Assembly: GCA_964036275.1 (NCBI GenBank)
Contig: OZ038434.1
Location: 15,489,879 to 15,553,878, forward strand
Length of the DNA: 64,000 nucleotides
Source: Litoditis marina
Lineage: Eukaryota > Nematoda > Chromadorea > Rhabditida > Rhabditidae
Direction: 5' to 3'
Shown in pieces: positions 22,101-34,100 of the stretch. Both the position numbers and the translations under genes were made by a program. The notes below the pieces were generated by a model. That model had not been told where the DNA came from, searched no databases, and worked only from the letters and a program-made list of their open reading frames with translations. Position 1 is the first letter of the stretch, and each line of letters starts with the position of its first letter.

Positions 22101-25100
22101 TCTTGTGAAAACACACAGTTATTTCGCTTTATGCATAATAAATCGACAGAACATTGAGGTTCCTTCGTTCCTCGCGCCTAACAAGTCAACCAGAACCTGC
22201 TCGACAGTTCATTGATCCAAGAAAATAAAAATAACCAAAAAATAAACGACAAAATAAACTAACTGGCGACGATTAAACTGATATATATTGAGCTGCGTTG
22301 TTTAGCTTGAGTAGGCAATATAACTTGATGTTTATATTTTTCCTGAGGTATAAAATATTATGAACTGAGATTCATAAATGCAGTTTTTAATACAGCACTT
22401 CGCATATCTTCGCATATCTAGATATTATCTACTCTATCTATTTAGCCTAATTGTCGCCAGCCTAAGATCCTACGAGAAGAAACAGATACTATTGGCAAAC
22501 CTATTAACGTCAGAAGTCAGATAAGGGCAGACGGCTTTCTTGGAGATGTAGGTAGACTGTCGAACGCAGACCATTCACGCGGTGAAAAGTGGAGGCCCGA
22601 CCTCCGATAGCAGTAGGGGTGATCCAAAGATCCAATACCAACAGATAGAAGAGTCTGAAAAACAGCAGTTAAAATTTATGAGCGCAACAAAACTATGTAA
22701 TTTTATAATTTTATTCTTCCTAATCTTAACTTGGATGAAAAATACAATTTCTGACGTGCCGCATGAGCTGGAAACGATGCTCACCCATTCTCCACGGCTC
22801 CACCCTCTACAGACAATCCTTTCATCCTACAAGCCCTACTAAGGTTGATCACGTGATTTGCGTGCGATTATAAAATAACCTGATTTTCTTATTAGAGTAA
22901 CCCTTGTGAACCAACCTCCCCCCCCCCATACACCAGTAAGGTAAGACTACGAGAAGGAGTTAGTTTTTCCATTTGAATAAAATGAAAAGTAGGCGATTTC
23001 TCCCAAATTTGGCAAAAAGAGGAACAGAAAGAAAAAGAGTGCGTTCTATGAATTTCTGTGGCTGCCCGGGCAACGGGACAACCATCCTGTGGACCTGTGG
23101 TTTAAGTATTATTTTCAATTTCTGGCCAAGCTGAGGAGATCGAGATTAACTAAGCTAATAGAGAGAACTAGAAGACAAATAAGAAAACTAACATCAAACC
23201 AGATGAGCGGGTGTTCCGGAATCGGATGCATGCTGTAGTTGCGTTTGCGTTTGATTCACATCCCTTCACCACTGAAAACAAAGACAAAGTAATAAACATG
23301 GAACACTATACAGCAGAGCAACAAAACATGTATATAGCTAGCCAACATAGCCATTATACCAAAAAAAATTTTCGATTACAACTTTCATATTTTGCAGCAA
23401 AAATTACCAAACTTTCCCGAGAATGGCGAAAGGATAAAGTGAATTCGGTTATCGATATTGCATGGGTATTCCATAGAGTGTAAGTGTTGTTGAGAAATGG
23501 TTCAAAAGGTGCCATCCTGGACCCCCAGTTAGTTAACCGTGGCATAGCACCTCAGACTTATATTAAAGTTTTAGAGAAGGCGGACAAGATTTCAATATCC
23601 TTATTGCCACAATAATTGAACATCGGTCAGGTACTATACGATGCGACCAGGAGAAATTTACTATCCACCACTTACTATAATTCAAGTGATTTAATTCAAA
23701 AGTAAAATACGATTTAGCAATTCAGTTCTTTCTAATGAAAGCAACTTAACCATACACCAGTAACGTCCGACTAATCGACAAAACGTAGTTCGTTTTTAGA
23801 TTTAAACTTTTAAACACGTGAACATTAATGATTTTGGATTAGAATTAGACAAATTACCTCTTTTCTGGCGCAAAAGTAGTCCGTTTTCGGAATTTTTCTG
23901 TCTATTCGGACAACCTTACTGGAGTATGAACTTAACGTTGGCTTGAAAAGACACATAGACTAGAGCGAGTGTAAATAAACTCTAATCATCGTGCTGAACT
24001 GCCAATAACATCAAAGTACCCCCTTTCTACGAAACCCCTAAAATTAGGCCTTTTTGGCTGAAACTTAAATATTGCGCCATCTGAGAGACTTACTATCCTC
24101 ACTGGTCCGTGCACGACCATCAACCCTTCACTACTTTCTTCGTCTTCAAAATTATGGTATAAACTGACAGATTACATATTACACATAGTGAGTGTGCGGA
24201 AGCCACCAAATGAAAACAAACGCAAAGCTTACCGAATTGTACCGTCGATCCAACAAAAATACTTGTAGAGAACAGCAAAAATTACATTGGAGTCAGCGAA
24301 CTGGGCTACATTGCATTTGAGGCGAGCGTTGACACAAGTAATGACGAGACACCTCCTGCCTGGAAATAAACATTTTAAACATGAATAAAGCGATAAATAC
24401 AACAAGCATAAGACTGTAAGATAAATATAGGAGCAGGAAGACGGTTTTTTATTGCTGAATAATAACTGAATTTGATTGACTTGAATTTGAGTGATTTTCG
24501 CAGTTTCAAGAAGAATAATGCATTGTATTGAAGAGTTGGAGCAAAAGCGCAACCAGCAATCACTAAAAAAATACTACAAGGAGGGCTTTGACAAAAAATA
24601 TCGAAAAACTCAATAAAATACGAATGAAAATAGAAATAGAAAATTTAAAACAGAGGCGATCAATATTTTTCGAAAACCGTTAAGTCACTCCACGAAGCCA
24701 ACCGCACGATGTAAACACCGGGCACTATGGTGCGAAACAAGCAAAACCGTTGTTTTTAATATTTTGTCACGGCCGCCGCCGACTGAGATTTCCAGTCGGC
24801 GGGGGCCGTGACACTGAATTATCCGAGATGCTGGAATATGGCATTTTAATCCCAGCCATCCGCTCTCGCTTTTCACGAACGTTACTGCTTGTCTTGAATT
24901 TGCCTAATTGTCCTTATAATGTTCTATATTCAAGGTACTTTATCATTCCCTCACGTCTATGGCGAAAATTGGAACAGAAAATCTGATTCTGGAAGACTTC
25001 ATTCATGCCGGTCTTTCGTTTTTTATGGTAGCTTCCGGCGGCATATTCGTGGGACTTGTTTGGGTCTGTATCACTGCGTTAGCAACTAAGTAAGCCATTT

Positions 25101-28100
25101 TAAAGTTCAGGTTCTACAAATATTTTCATGTCTGATTTCCCCAGTATCCGAATGTTCATTTTTAAATGTGTCATTGATTTAACTGCCTCAGTTATTCGTT
25201 CGATTTTGTTTTTCCGTTTTTAATCAGCGATTAATTTTAAATCAATCGTTCTTTTATAACTTTTGAATACTGCTTACAAAGTTATTCACAACAAATCCAA
25301 TCGATTCTAGGTTCTCCTACGACATTCCCATTCTGCAACCCCTGATTTGCCTGACTTTCCCTTATTTGTCGTATCTTATTTCCGAGAGTGTGCATTTGTC
25401 AGGAATTATAGCGTGAGTGAGAAAATTCAAAAAGGTTATTCAATCAAACACTTCCGTTGTACGTAAACACTGGATATACAAGTATAATACCTTTTGAGAG
25501 TAGCTTTCAATGTTTTTGTGAGTACAATATTTCAGATTTGTGTACAATATTTCAAATTTGTATAGAGCGGTAAGCAAGTTTATAATCATAATAAGTTATT
25601 TGTAGAATTGTGACCTGCGGACTCTTCATGAAAAGCTATATATCCGGTAACTTGGACGAAAAGGCGTTGACTACGGTCAAATATTTCCTGAAGACTTTGT
25701 CTTCTTGGTGAGTTCTGGATTTCGAGTTTCTTAAGTTTTAGTCAAGACGAGTTTGATAATGTTTTCTTTAACACTTATTTCTGCGAATTTTTGTTTGAGT
25801 GTCATATTGTAAACTCAGTGGTTATTATGATGTTATTAGTTTTGAAATTTCCGGATAAACCAGAGAATACACTATAATTGTTACAAAGAATATTTTAAAA
25901 AACAGAAAAAAATCAAACAAAATAAACTATTTCAGTTGTGAAGCGATAATCTTCGTATTTCTTGGACTCTCCACCTTTTCGAAGCAGCATTCTTGGGATC
26001 TCATTTTCACAGTGGTCACTGTTTTCGCGTCGCTTCTCGCACGTTTTCTTGGTGAGATTAATCTACCATCCCGGTATTTCGTACAAGGCTCGTAAACCTA
26101 TGATAAACGGAATGACCTCGTCAGCTCGTTATTCGAGCACATTCTCAAGTGGTCGGTAATGACCAATGCATCGTTGTAGTTTGATCCCGGTACAGTGCAT
26201 ATTTACGTATACTATAAATCCAGAAGAATAGGGCAAGATACATCGTATGCATATATGATTCTGAAAAAGTGAACCATGTGGTCTCGCTCCATTCTTCTTC
26301 GTTCTCTGCTGTTATATCTTCGATCGAGGAGCGATTCAAAATTTATTAAATTGAAAGTTGGCAACGTTGACCCAGTTACATGATCGCTTGGAAAATCCAC
26401 CAACATGAGCGTTTCGTCTTATCTGAACCGTTTCCAGTGGTGATGGTTCTTACCTACTTTGCAAATAAGAAGAGAGTTCGCAAAATTGGAATGATGGATC
26501 AGGTAAGTATGTCATCAGCTAACTAAAAACGTTCCTCAAATCACCGATACCGATAAACTGTTAATCGTAGATGATTTTCTGATCAGAAGTGGTCTATTTT
26601 ACCATATTTGTAATGAGAGTGAAATCGAAAATATTTTTACTGTAGCATGGAGACGTATTCTGGAAACTTTTAAACCACCATTTTCACTAGTGATTCTTGA
26701 ACTTTTTTCAGATGATCATGGGTTACGGAGGTCTTCGTGGAGCCATTTGCTATGGTTTGGTCATGACACTAGGTGAGAAATAACAAACGTTCACAGTCGT
26801 CGTGGAGTTCATGAATACGGCATACTGTAGAGTTTACCTTCTGCTGTGTAGGACTGACTCTCTTGTCAAAATACAGCACAATACGAAGCTATTATACAAC
26901 ATTTTCTTCTCATGCGTCAGCGCGATTTAAAAAATACAAACGGAAAAATATTGAACATGCCTCACTGTGCGTTTTTCAAACCTTGAAAACAACTTTAAAA
27001 AAAAATAATTCTGCCATCCTATTGATATCTGGAGATTTTATTTTGAATTTTTTTCAGATAGCGAAGCTATTCCGTACAAAGATATGCTGGTATCCACCAC
27101 AGTGGTGGTTATAGCCTTCACTGTTTTCATTCAGGTAAATTTCTATGGTTTCCATACTTAAATACATTTGTATCGTGTTTTTGATGTAATTTCGACTTTG
27201 TTTCAACAATAGTTTCAACTGCTCATCAAAATGTTTCAGGGAGTGACTATTAAGCCACTGGTGAAGCTGTTGGGTGTTAAAACGGACATACCGATGGACA
27301 AAACTGTCACACAACAAGTTGTCTGTCATGTGAGTTTGGGCTATTTTCATTTAACTAGCTGGTAAGGTAACGTTGTTCTTTTCTTGATAGTTTAGCCTAT
27401 CGTTCGGTCAAGAAACAATACATCCTTGGTGTATTATTGTTTTGTCGAACGTGACACAAGTTATGCTAGCTGGATTGAACCGTGTTTTAAATTACCAACA
27501 ATTTGATAGACAATTTGATGGTTAATATCCGATTAGGATAGATCTTCTCCGAATGAAATGGATTAGGAAGGTTGAGATGTTTTACTCGTCTGATTCAGAT
27601 TAGGCCCCGCATAGTACCGAACCGATACGTGGAATGAACCACAAATAGTATTTACTTTTGGAAATCACCGACTGTTTGATTCAAGATTTCAAGATTCAAG
27701 ATTTATTAGATCACTTCAAATCGTTGCGAAATGGTGTTCCTTGACTGCCCTCCAGATATCTTTATCTCTGCATACTCGGAATATCTCTTCGCCACGGATA
27801 TTGGGTGGCCGGACTCGGCCTCTTCTCACGGTTCGGTTATAACTCCGAACTGCCTCGACAAGTTCATCACGCCAACGGACCATTGGACGGCCACGCACCC
27901 GCTCTCGATCAAACGGGCGCCACTCGGAAACGATCAGGGACCAACGACTCTTCGACATATGGGCAAGCCTGGAAGCAAAATTGAATTTATGTTTTGTAGC
28001 TTCCTGAGCTACATCCGACAACCGAGTAATTCCGCGGGTAACGGTACTTGGGCGGTGGTCCTGGACATGGACATTCAGCATGGCACGTTCCATCTTTCTT

Positions 28101-29590
28101 TGAACTACGCGGAGTCTTTCCATAGACGACTTCGACAAAGACCAGGATTCACAGCCGTAGATCAAACGTGGTAGAATGGTAGTGTTGAACAACTTCCGCT
28201 TCATGCTCATCGGGAACGATTTTGCCTTCAGGATATTTCGGTAGGTATTGAACCCTGCCCACGCGGAGGAAATTCTTCGGTTGATTTCTTTTGTCCAGTC
28301 TCCTCCGATGGATATGTTTGCACCGAGATACTTTACATCTGATTTTGGCGGGATTTCACAACCTTGGAACTTCAATGGAGTGGCTTCGTTCTGGTTGTTC
28401 ATGTATTCTGACTTCTTCGGATTTATTTTCAGACCAACTTTGTCACAGGCAGTGGAAAACTTCTCCATCATTGTTTTGAGGCTGGCTCTGTTTTTGGCGA
28501 ACAGTAAGCAGTCATCGGCAAACAAAATGTGGGTTAGTTGTTGACCATTGATACGGATTCCAGTCCCTGACCAGTCCACTTTGCGAAGAGCGCTGTCTAA
28601 CACCATGGTGAACAATCGAGGTGATATCACGTCTCCTTGTCGAACGCCTCTTTTGATATCAACTTCTATCTTCTTTCCATTGACTTCTATGGTACTGACA
28701 GCAGAGGCATAAATGTTTTGGAGAACTTCGATCAGCTGAGGATGGGCGCCAATTTCCTCCAAGGATGACCATATTGAGCAGTGTTCGATGCTGTCGAAAG
28801 CTTTGGCAAGATCCACAAAGCAAAGATACAAGGGCATTTCGTATTCTCTGGACTTCTCGATCATTTGGCGTACTACGTGAAGGTTGTCGGCGGTTCCATA
28901 ATGTCTTCGAAACCCCATCTGTTCTTCGGAAATGTTCTGCTACATGAGTGGCTCCAATCGGTTCAGGATACATCGGGACAGCACTTTGTACAAAGTGTTT
29001 AGCAACGAAATCGGTCTGTAGTTGGCTATGTCCGCAACATCTCCCTTTTTGTGAAGGAGGATAGTTTTCGAGATCATCATATTTGCTGGGACTGTTTGAT
29101 AAAAACTGGTAAATCTTTATAGAGTGGAGACGATATGATGGCTGCGATCGAGGGCATAATAGGAATACGTGGACCCAATTACGTGAGTTCAGGTGGAGAG
29201 AAATGAAGGAGAAATGACCAACACAGGAGAGATAAGAAGAAGAAAAGAACATGCAGTCGAGATATAGAAAAAAAGAGAGATTAGATAGAGAACGGACGAG
29301 AGAGAAAAGGAGATACAGGAAGATAGACAGTCAGAGTGAGAGAGAGAGAAAGGAAGGGAGAGAGCGTGACAAAATGAGGAAGAGAGAAGAAGAGAGAGAA
29401 GGTGGAAAAAAAATAAAGTAAACTTCTGCACTTGCAGTGGCGGCGTCGCCTGTCGAACTTCAACCAGGACTACATCCAGCCGACATTCATGCGGTCCGCC
29501 ACTTCCCGCGGAGAACGACTCATGGAGAAGTATTCTGCGGTCTCAGCCGAAGAACAACGGTTGAAACTACTCGAACGATACGGAGTCTGA
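18640..29590 (+). CDS. Na+/H+ exchanger, SLC9/NHX family
   Basis: Electroneutral Na+/H+ antiporter of plasma or organelle membranes. Exons, all phase-consistent: 18640-18724, 19427-19549, 19970-20107, 20295-20378, 20917-21023, 24935-25089, 25311-25412, 25606-25707, 25936-26051, 26438-26502, 26712-26772, 27058-27134, 27240-27329 and terminal 29438-29590. They give about 485 residues. Family hallmarks are the N-terminal [44 protein letters not shown], the transport motif [10 protein letters not shown] (about 168-177), and [11 protein letters not shown] (about 364-374). The cytoplasmic part starts [15 protein letters not shown] and stops after 50 residues, so there is no long regulatory tail. 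The segment AGIEDIxG expected between exon 13 and the last exon is not cleanly found; a similar reading lies at about 27,450-27,525 but is out of phase with the last exon. An upstream 5' exon is possible. AATAAA lies at 29613. Confidence 0.9.
19034..19120. repeat. (CT)n microsatellite
   Basis: Long CTCTCT run with a few interruptions, inside intron 1 of the exchanger gene. Confidence 0.9.
20660..20900. mobile_element. MITE family A, copy 1 (~50-bp terminal inverted repeats)
   Basis: The left arm (TATAGTTCGCACATTTCCCA...) is matched in inverse by the right arm ending GGGAAATGTGAGCACTATA. Both arms carry a GGCAGC...GCCAA core. There is no coding capacity, about 240 bp. It lies in exchanger intron 4 and ends 16 bp before the acceptor of exon 5. 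Copies 2 and 3 are at 36447-36684 and 41878-42114. Confidence 0.75.
21041..21290. repeat. 129-bp-period direct duplication in NHX intron 5
   Basis: Segments 21041-21161 and 21170-21290 are essentially identical, separated by a few unique bases. They sit just inside the donor end of the 3.9-kb intron 5. Confidence 0.92.
21305..21423. mobile_element. Foldback element, family B copy 1 (perfect 50-bp arms)
   Basis: Arms 21306-21355 and 21373-21422 are exact reverse complements around a 17-bp loop. The ends read TGTCACGGCC...GGCCGTGACA, and AAACG is present on both flanks as a likely 5-bp target duplication. The GC-rich arms stand out from the AT-rich intron. No coding capacity. Confidence 0.85.
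21430..24760. other. Remainder of NHX intron 5, no confident gene
   Basis: Low-complexity AT-rich DNA. One minus-strand segment at 24235-24358 has exon-like flanks but no supporting neighbours. I annotate nothing in it. Confidence 0.5.
24765..24813. mobile_element. Foldback element, family B copy 2 (49 bp)
   Basis: Same TGTCACGGCC...GGCCGTGACA ends as copy 1 but only 49 bp long, with ~20-bp arms differing at one base around a 6-bp loop. It is in the same exchanger intron, about 120 bp before exon 6. Confidence 0.75.
27680..29150 (-). mobile_element. RTE-type non-LTR retrotransposon fragment, antisense in an NHX intron
   Basis: A 400-codon minus-strand frame (27716-28918) encodes a reverse transcriptase. 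Visible blocks include [26 protein letters not shown], the catalytic [11 protein letters not shown] and the C-terminal [12 protein letters not shown] typical of the RTE clade. Upstream in the same frame, [20 protein letters not shown] is present but separated by an in-frame TAG (28940-28942) and another stop near 29125, so the enzyme is broken. No endonuclease domain remains. The 3' tail has AATAAA followed by ATCTTGAA-like repeats (27680-27710), as RTE tails do. Confidence 0.9.
29226..29422. repeat. GA-rich purine tract
   Basis: Nearly pure A/G on the plus strand, rich in GAGAGA, just upstream of the last exchanger exon. Confidence 0.8.
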
Positions 29591-29639
29591 TCTCACCACC
29601 AATAATATTGCCAATAAACATTTACTTCTCTGAACTACG

Positions 29640-31140
29640 TGAGAGGAATGAGAAACATTCGCAACATCAGAAAGTGTGCCGTTTTCACAGCGTGCGTTAT
29701 TCAGACAAATAAGAATTCTACCACGGGCAAGTAGAACTGATTATAAAAATTGACATTTGTGAACCTGAGATGAAAACAGCAAGCATACAACAATTTTCTA
29801 TTTCGTTTTGTTCATTTACAGATTTGGTCACTGATCTGTTTACGATATAAGCATTCGACCTTTGCGAGGCTGTGCAAATAAAGCGCTGAACATGCAGTCG
29901 CCCACGGGGTGGTTTTTTGCACAGATATGGAACGAGAAAACTCTTTATTGAAAAATATTCGAACTCGAGAAAAATAAACGGCCCATATTCAAAATCAACG
30001 CTAAAGCGCGCAGTTACTTTTCCTATCCAAAATGGAGTTTCAGTTGCTCAGCTGTCATTTCGAACGAAATTTGTTTTTTTTCGAATCTTTTCTCGAGTTG
30101 TCTCCCAAACAGTCATGAAACTGGGTTTTTCTAACTATTACCAGTCTGAACTCCAAATATGCTCATGTGGGTATGAAGTGCGAAGAAATCCGACAGAGGT
30201 TGACTAGCGAAAGCCTATCTGAATCTTCTGATATCCGACCGCCTAGATAATCTGTAACGTTTGAACTATATTCCCTTGCTAATCGTCCTGGTTTGATCTT
30301 TGTGAGATATAAAATTTCCTAGAATTGCCTCCAAGATTGCAACTTATGCGAGACGCACAGATGTTTTCTTACTCTACCACGTGGATGCTTTTTCTGGTCA
30401 CAGCGAAAATGACGGTTGTACGGCTCTAGGATTTGTTCTGAACTTCTGAAGTTGAAAGTCCGGTTGTTAAGTTTGGAGAAACAGAACAAATAAAACATCT
30501 CGTACCACCTGGGTGATAACTGTCAAAAACGAGACAATCATTTGCTTCAAAACTCCATAGACCAAAACCACGAGTGCAATATTCCGGAACCGAAAATATG
30601 GCAAGATACTATGTAACTAGCTGCATGTCATGCCGCAGAAGTGATGAAAAAATATGTTCTGACAACTGAGACAACACAAGAGATTCGCATATAAACGTTC
30701 GGCGTCCATGTACTTCACCAACACAGAACCGCTTCCTTCAGTGTTTTCTCATTCTACACTGTTTATGATAGAACGTGTAAAACGCAACAGGGAGTGTTGC
30801 TGCACTTTTACCTGCCTTTTCTCAATGAGGACTGGAAATTAAAAACTTAGAGAAACTTGGTGTACTTTACTCAGGCGCAACTAATGAACCTATTTCCTGT
30901 CCATCCCTCATCCGGTAGTTGGTGGCAGAACGCTCTAAAATATAATACTGACAGCACGGTACAACTTGCAACTTATTTGTAGAACCTTTGTGACTCTGTT
31001 TGTACAAAAAGCCGATGAATACGTTCCGGTAACAATGAATTCAACTGTTTGTGTTAGTTCATGACAAAATATCAACAAATCACGTTTCGGGTAAGTGAAG
31101 TGATTCAGTTCCTTCCAAAAAAAGTTTCATCCAAAATCGT
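29640..31140. other. Intergenic region between NHX and the first astacin gene
   Basis: No splice-supported exon or RNA gene is seen. Upstream regulatory DNA of the astacin gene is presumably here. Confidence 0.5.
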
Positions 31141-31158
31141 TTCCTCTTCCAGGTAACA

Positions 31159-34100
31159 ATGCGTCTACTTCTTCTGTCGGTCCTGGTGGTGGTCGTGGCT
31201 GGGGGGTGGTCCGACTTCAGAGACCGAGTCAAAGGACTTCTCGACCGAAACCAGACACAGAAGCTGGACAAGCTAAGAAGCAGATTGGAGGGCAAACTCA
31301 AGGAGAAGTTCGAGAAGGTACCCTCGGGTTGTGCTCAAAACAAAACGTTCATCAAAATGTGCACTTTTTTCTATACAACAGTTTTCAATACCAACCTGAA
31401 ACGTTCAAAACCGATGATTTGAAGTTAAATTTGAATTCCAATCATCTTTTTTCACAGGTCCTTTTATTCATATCTAAAATCAGTGTGTATGTTAACAATA
31501 ATAATGTTTCGTGCAAGCATTACCTAAAATGAAAGATATACATATTAAGGACATGGGAGGGAGAAACATCGAGAAAAGATTGGAGAGACTCGAGAAACTG
31601 TCGAAAAAGGTTGACGGTATGAGGAAACAAACAGCAGCAGAGAAGAAGCAAATTAAGGAGAAAAAGGCGGTTAGTTTTACTGGTTATGACTTCAATTCTT
31701 TAATATGTTTTCGCTAAACACTGATAAATGACCAGATTTGTGACAAAAAAAATATAATTTTTCGAGCATGGTTTCATTTTTGTAACTTGTGAGTGCGGAA
31801 GCAAGCAATTCGTTGTAAATATCATAAGACTACCTAATGGACATCTCGAAGCTGGCAGATATGGAACGATTATGCTGAATCTCTAAAACTGTGAATTGTT
31901 AGCGTGCCGGTGAGCCCGCAATATACAAACCATGACTTTCAATTTAAAATTTCAAAACAAACTGAATTACAGGAAATCCGACTGGTGAAGATCGATAAAA
32001 TCGACAACAACGCCACCGACCTGTTCGAACTGAACATGCAGGAAGGCGTGGCCCCATATCTTTTCCAAGGAGATATCGATCTCACTGAGTAAGAAATTTG
32101 AATTTCCATGAAATGAAACCAAAATCAAACACTATTTTGCATTAAATTTCATGATTTTCATTTTGACTTGAAATCTTTCCCAAGTTACGTTTATGCAATC
32201 ATTGTGACCTACTAAAATTGAAGTATGTTGTTTCGAAAAGATCTCCAGTCCTATTTTGAACAGAAAGGTAAACAAATATCATGTTTTAGTGGCCAGCTAG
32301 ACGAGATGGAAGACAAAGTGACTGCCGACCCTGAAGCAGCGGAGGTTCGATCCAAAAGACAGGCCACTACTCAGTATTCAAAATGGACCTCCAACACTCT
32401 GAACTACTACTTCGACTCATCTCTCAGTTGGTCTACTCTATTTTCGAATACAATGTCTAGTTAGATGCACCACCATCACACCGAGCTATTTAGTTTTTCG
32501 CAGAATTGCATTCAATTGCGCGTTTGACCAATGCTTTACCTGCCGGGCGGCATGTAACCGTGGTTCAATCGATAATATGGTTAATTTGCGGTTTAAAGCT
32601 ATATGAAGTTCAATTTCAATATTCTTTCTTCACATCTCAATTATAACGGTTGTGGATACTGCTTTTTTTATGTTTGTATATGAGCAGGTATAGGTCTGCC
32701 TCTAGCTTCGGCATGCACTCATAAGAGCTTAAAACTTTTGAAAATGGTTGGGAGCCATTAGTAGAATCGGTACAAAAACACAAATGTTGCAGGCGAGCGC
32801 AAGAAGGCGTCTGTGGCCGAAGCTATCGCCTATCTCCAGAGTAGAACATGTATCAATTTTGTGCAGAGCTCCACAGCACAAAATCGTGTCCGAGTAAGTC
32901 GAGAGGGAATTTAGTCTAGAATCAACTGTTCTTTGAGTCATAGTGAGTCTAAAAATGTGGCTACAGAACTGAATATCTAGAAAATCCCCAGTAAAATATC
33001 AATAAAGTAAGTTGAACGATGAAAATAAAAAAAGACTAATAAGGGTTCTTCTTCGTGGCTTCTACTTTACGGGACTAGTCTTTTCGAAAGAGTAATTTAT
33101 GTTGTATGCAGGTTTTCAACGGAGCCGGTTGCTATTCGAACATTGGAATGATCGGTGGCCAGCAGGATCTCTCGCTAGCCAATGGATGTGAAGTGGTGGG
33201 TTCTCAAAATTCAAAAAACAAAATCAAAAACAAAAACTAATTAAGTCTAGAGGTCTTTTTTCAAAATGCATGGGAAGAACGGCTCAATTTGAGCGCTGAC
33301 AACATTAAAACACACGTGCGATAGGCTTCACATTTTCTGGTGTTTTTATCACAACCTTAGTGATTTACTAGTTGTAAACTGCGGTTTTCATCCAGATTGG
33401 AACAGTCGCTCACGAGTTCACTCATGCCCTTGGAGTCTGGCACATGCAAATGAGATCCGACAGAGACTCCTACGTCACAATCGATACCTCTGATGTGCCT
33501 GTGAGTTCGCATATTCAACTTGTTCAACTCAAGTTGTCAAACTTTCTCATATCAGTTGTACACCGTCTAGCGGAACAACATAATGGTTCATTTCGGCAGT
33601 GAACTGTAAGCAGTCATGAACGAATCACAACGCGAAAGGTGACTTTTCTCCTAAAATATTGTTCCGAGCATCAGATCATGCCTTAATGGTAAGAATGGGC
33701 TATCCCGGAACCAATCCCTTCGTTAGTCTAGTATATGTTCTACATTTTCGACTCTTCATTTGCGCTAGGGTTTCACCACAACTTACAGTAACTTTCAGGA
33801 TTCACTTCACGGTAACTTCGCTAAACTGACAGCTGGTCAGGAAACACAGTACACACCTTACGAATACGGAAGCTTCATGCACTACGGAGCCAACTCGTGA
33901 GTTGTTCGCAACTATGTTCGGTTGTTCGCTTGTTGATCGATAAGAGTTGCTGGTATACCAACAGGTAGACGGTTAGTCAATTGGACAATCACGTGAAACA
34001 AGTTAAACACATCACAACTCAGACACAAGCAATAACAAAGTGCACGATTCTTTATGAGAATTCTAGCTTGACATGACTATTCACTTCGCTCCTAGTATAT

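Noticed and set aside
24235..24358. Possible minus-strand exon of a transthyretin-like secreted protein (reads ...[22 protein letters not shown]...)
   Set aside because: The flanks look like splice sites, but no in-phase neighbouring exon with the expected family motifs was found.
27731..28544. Plus-strand open frames of up to 147 codons opposite the reverse transcriptase
   Set aside because: They are shadows of the minus-strand reverse transcriptase frame.
29437..29712. 91-codon frame starting [11 protein letters not shown]
   Set aside because: It is the wrong frame across the terminal exchanger exon. The correct frame gives [15 protein letters not shown] and stops just before AATAAA.
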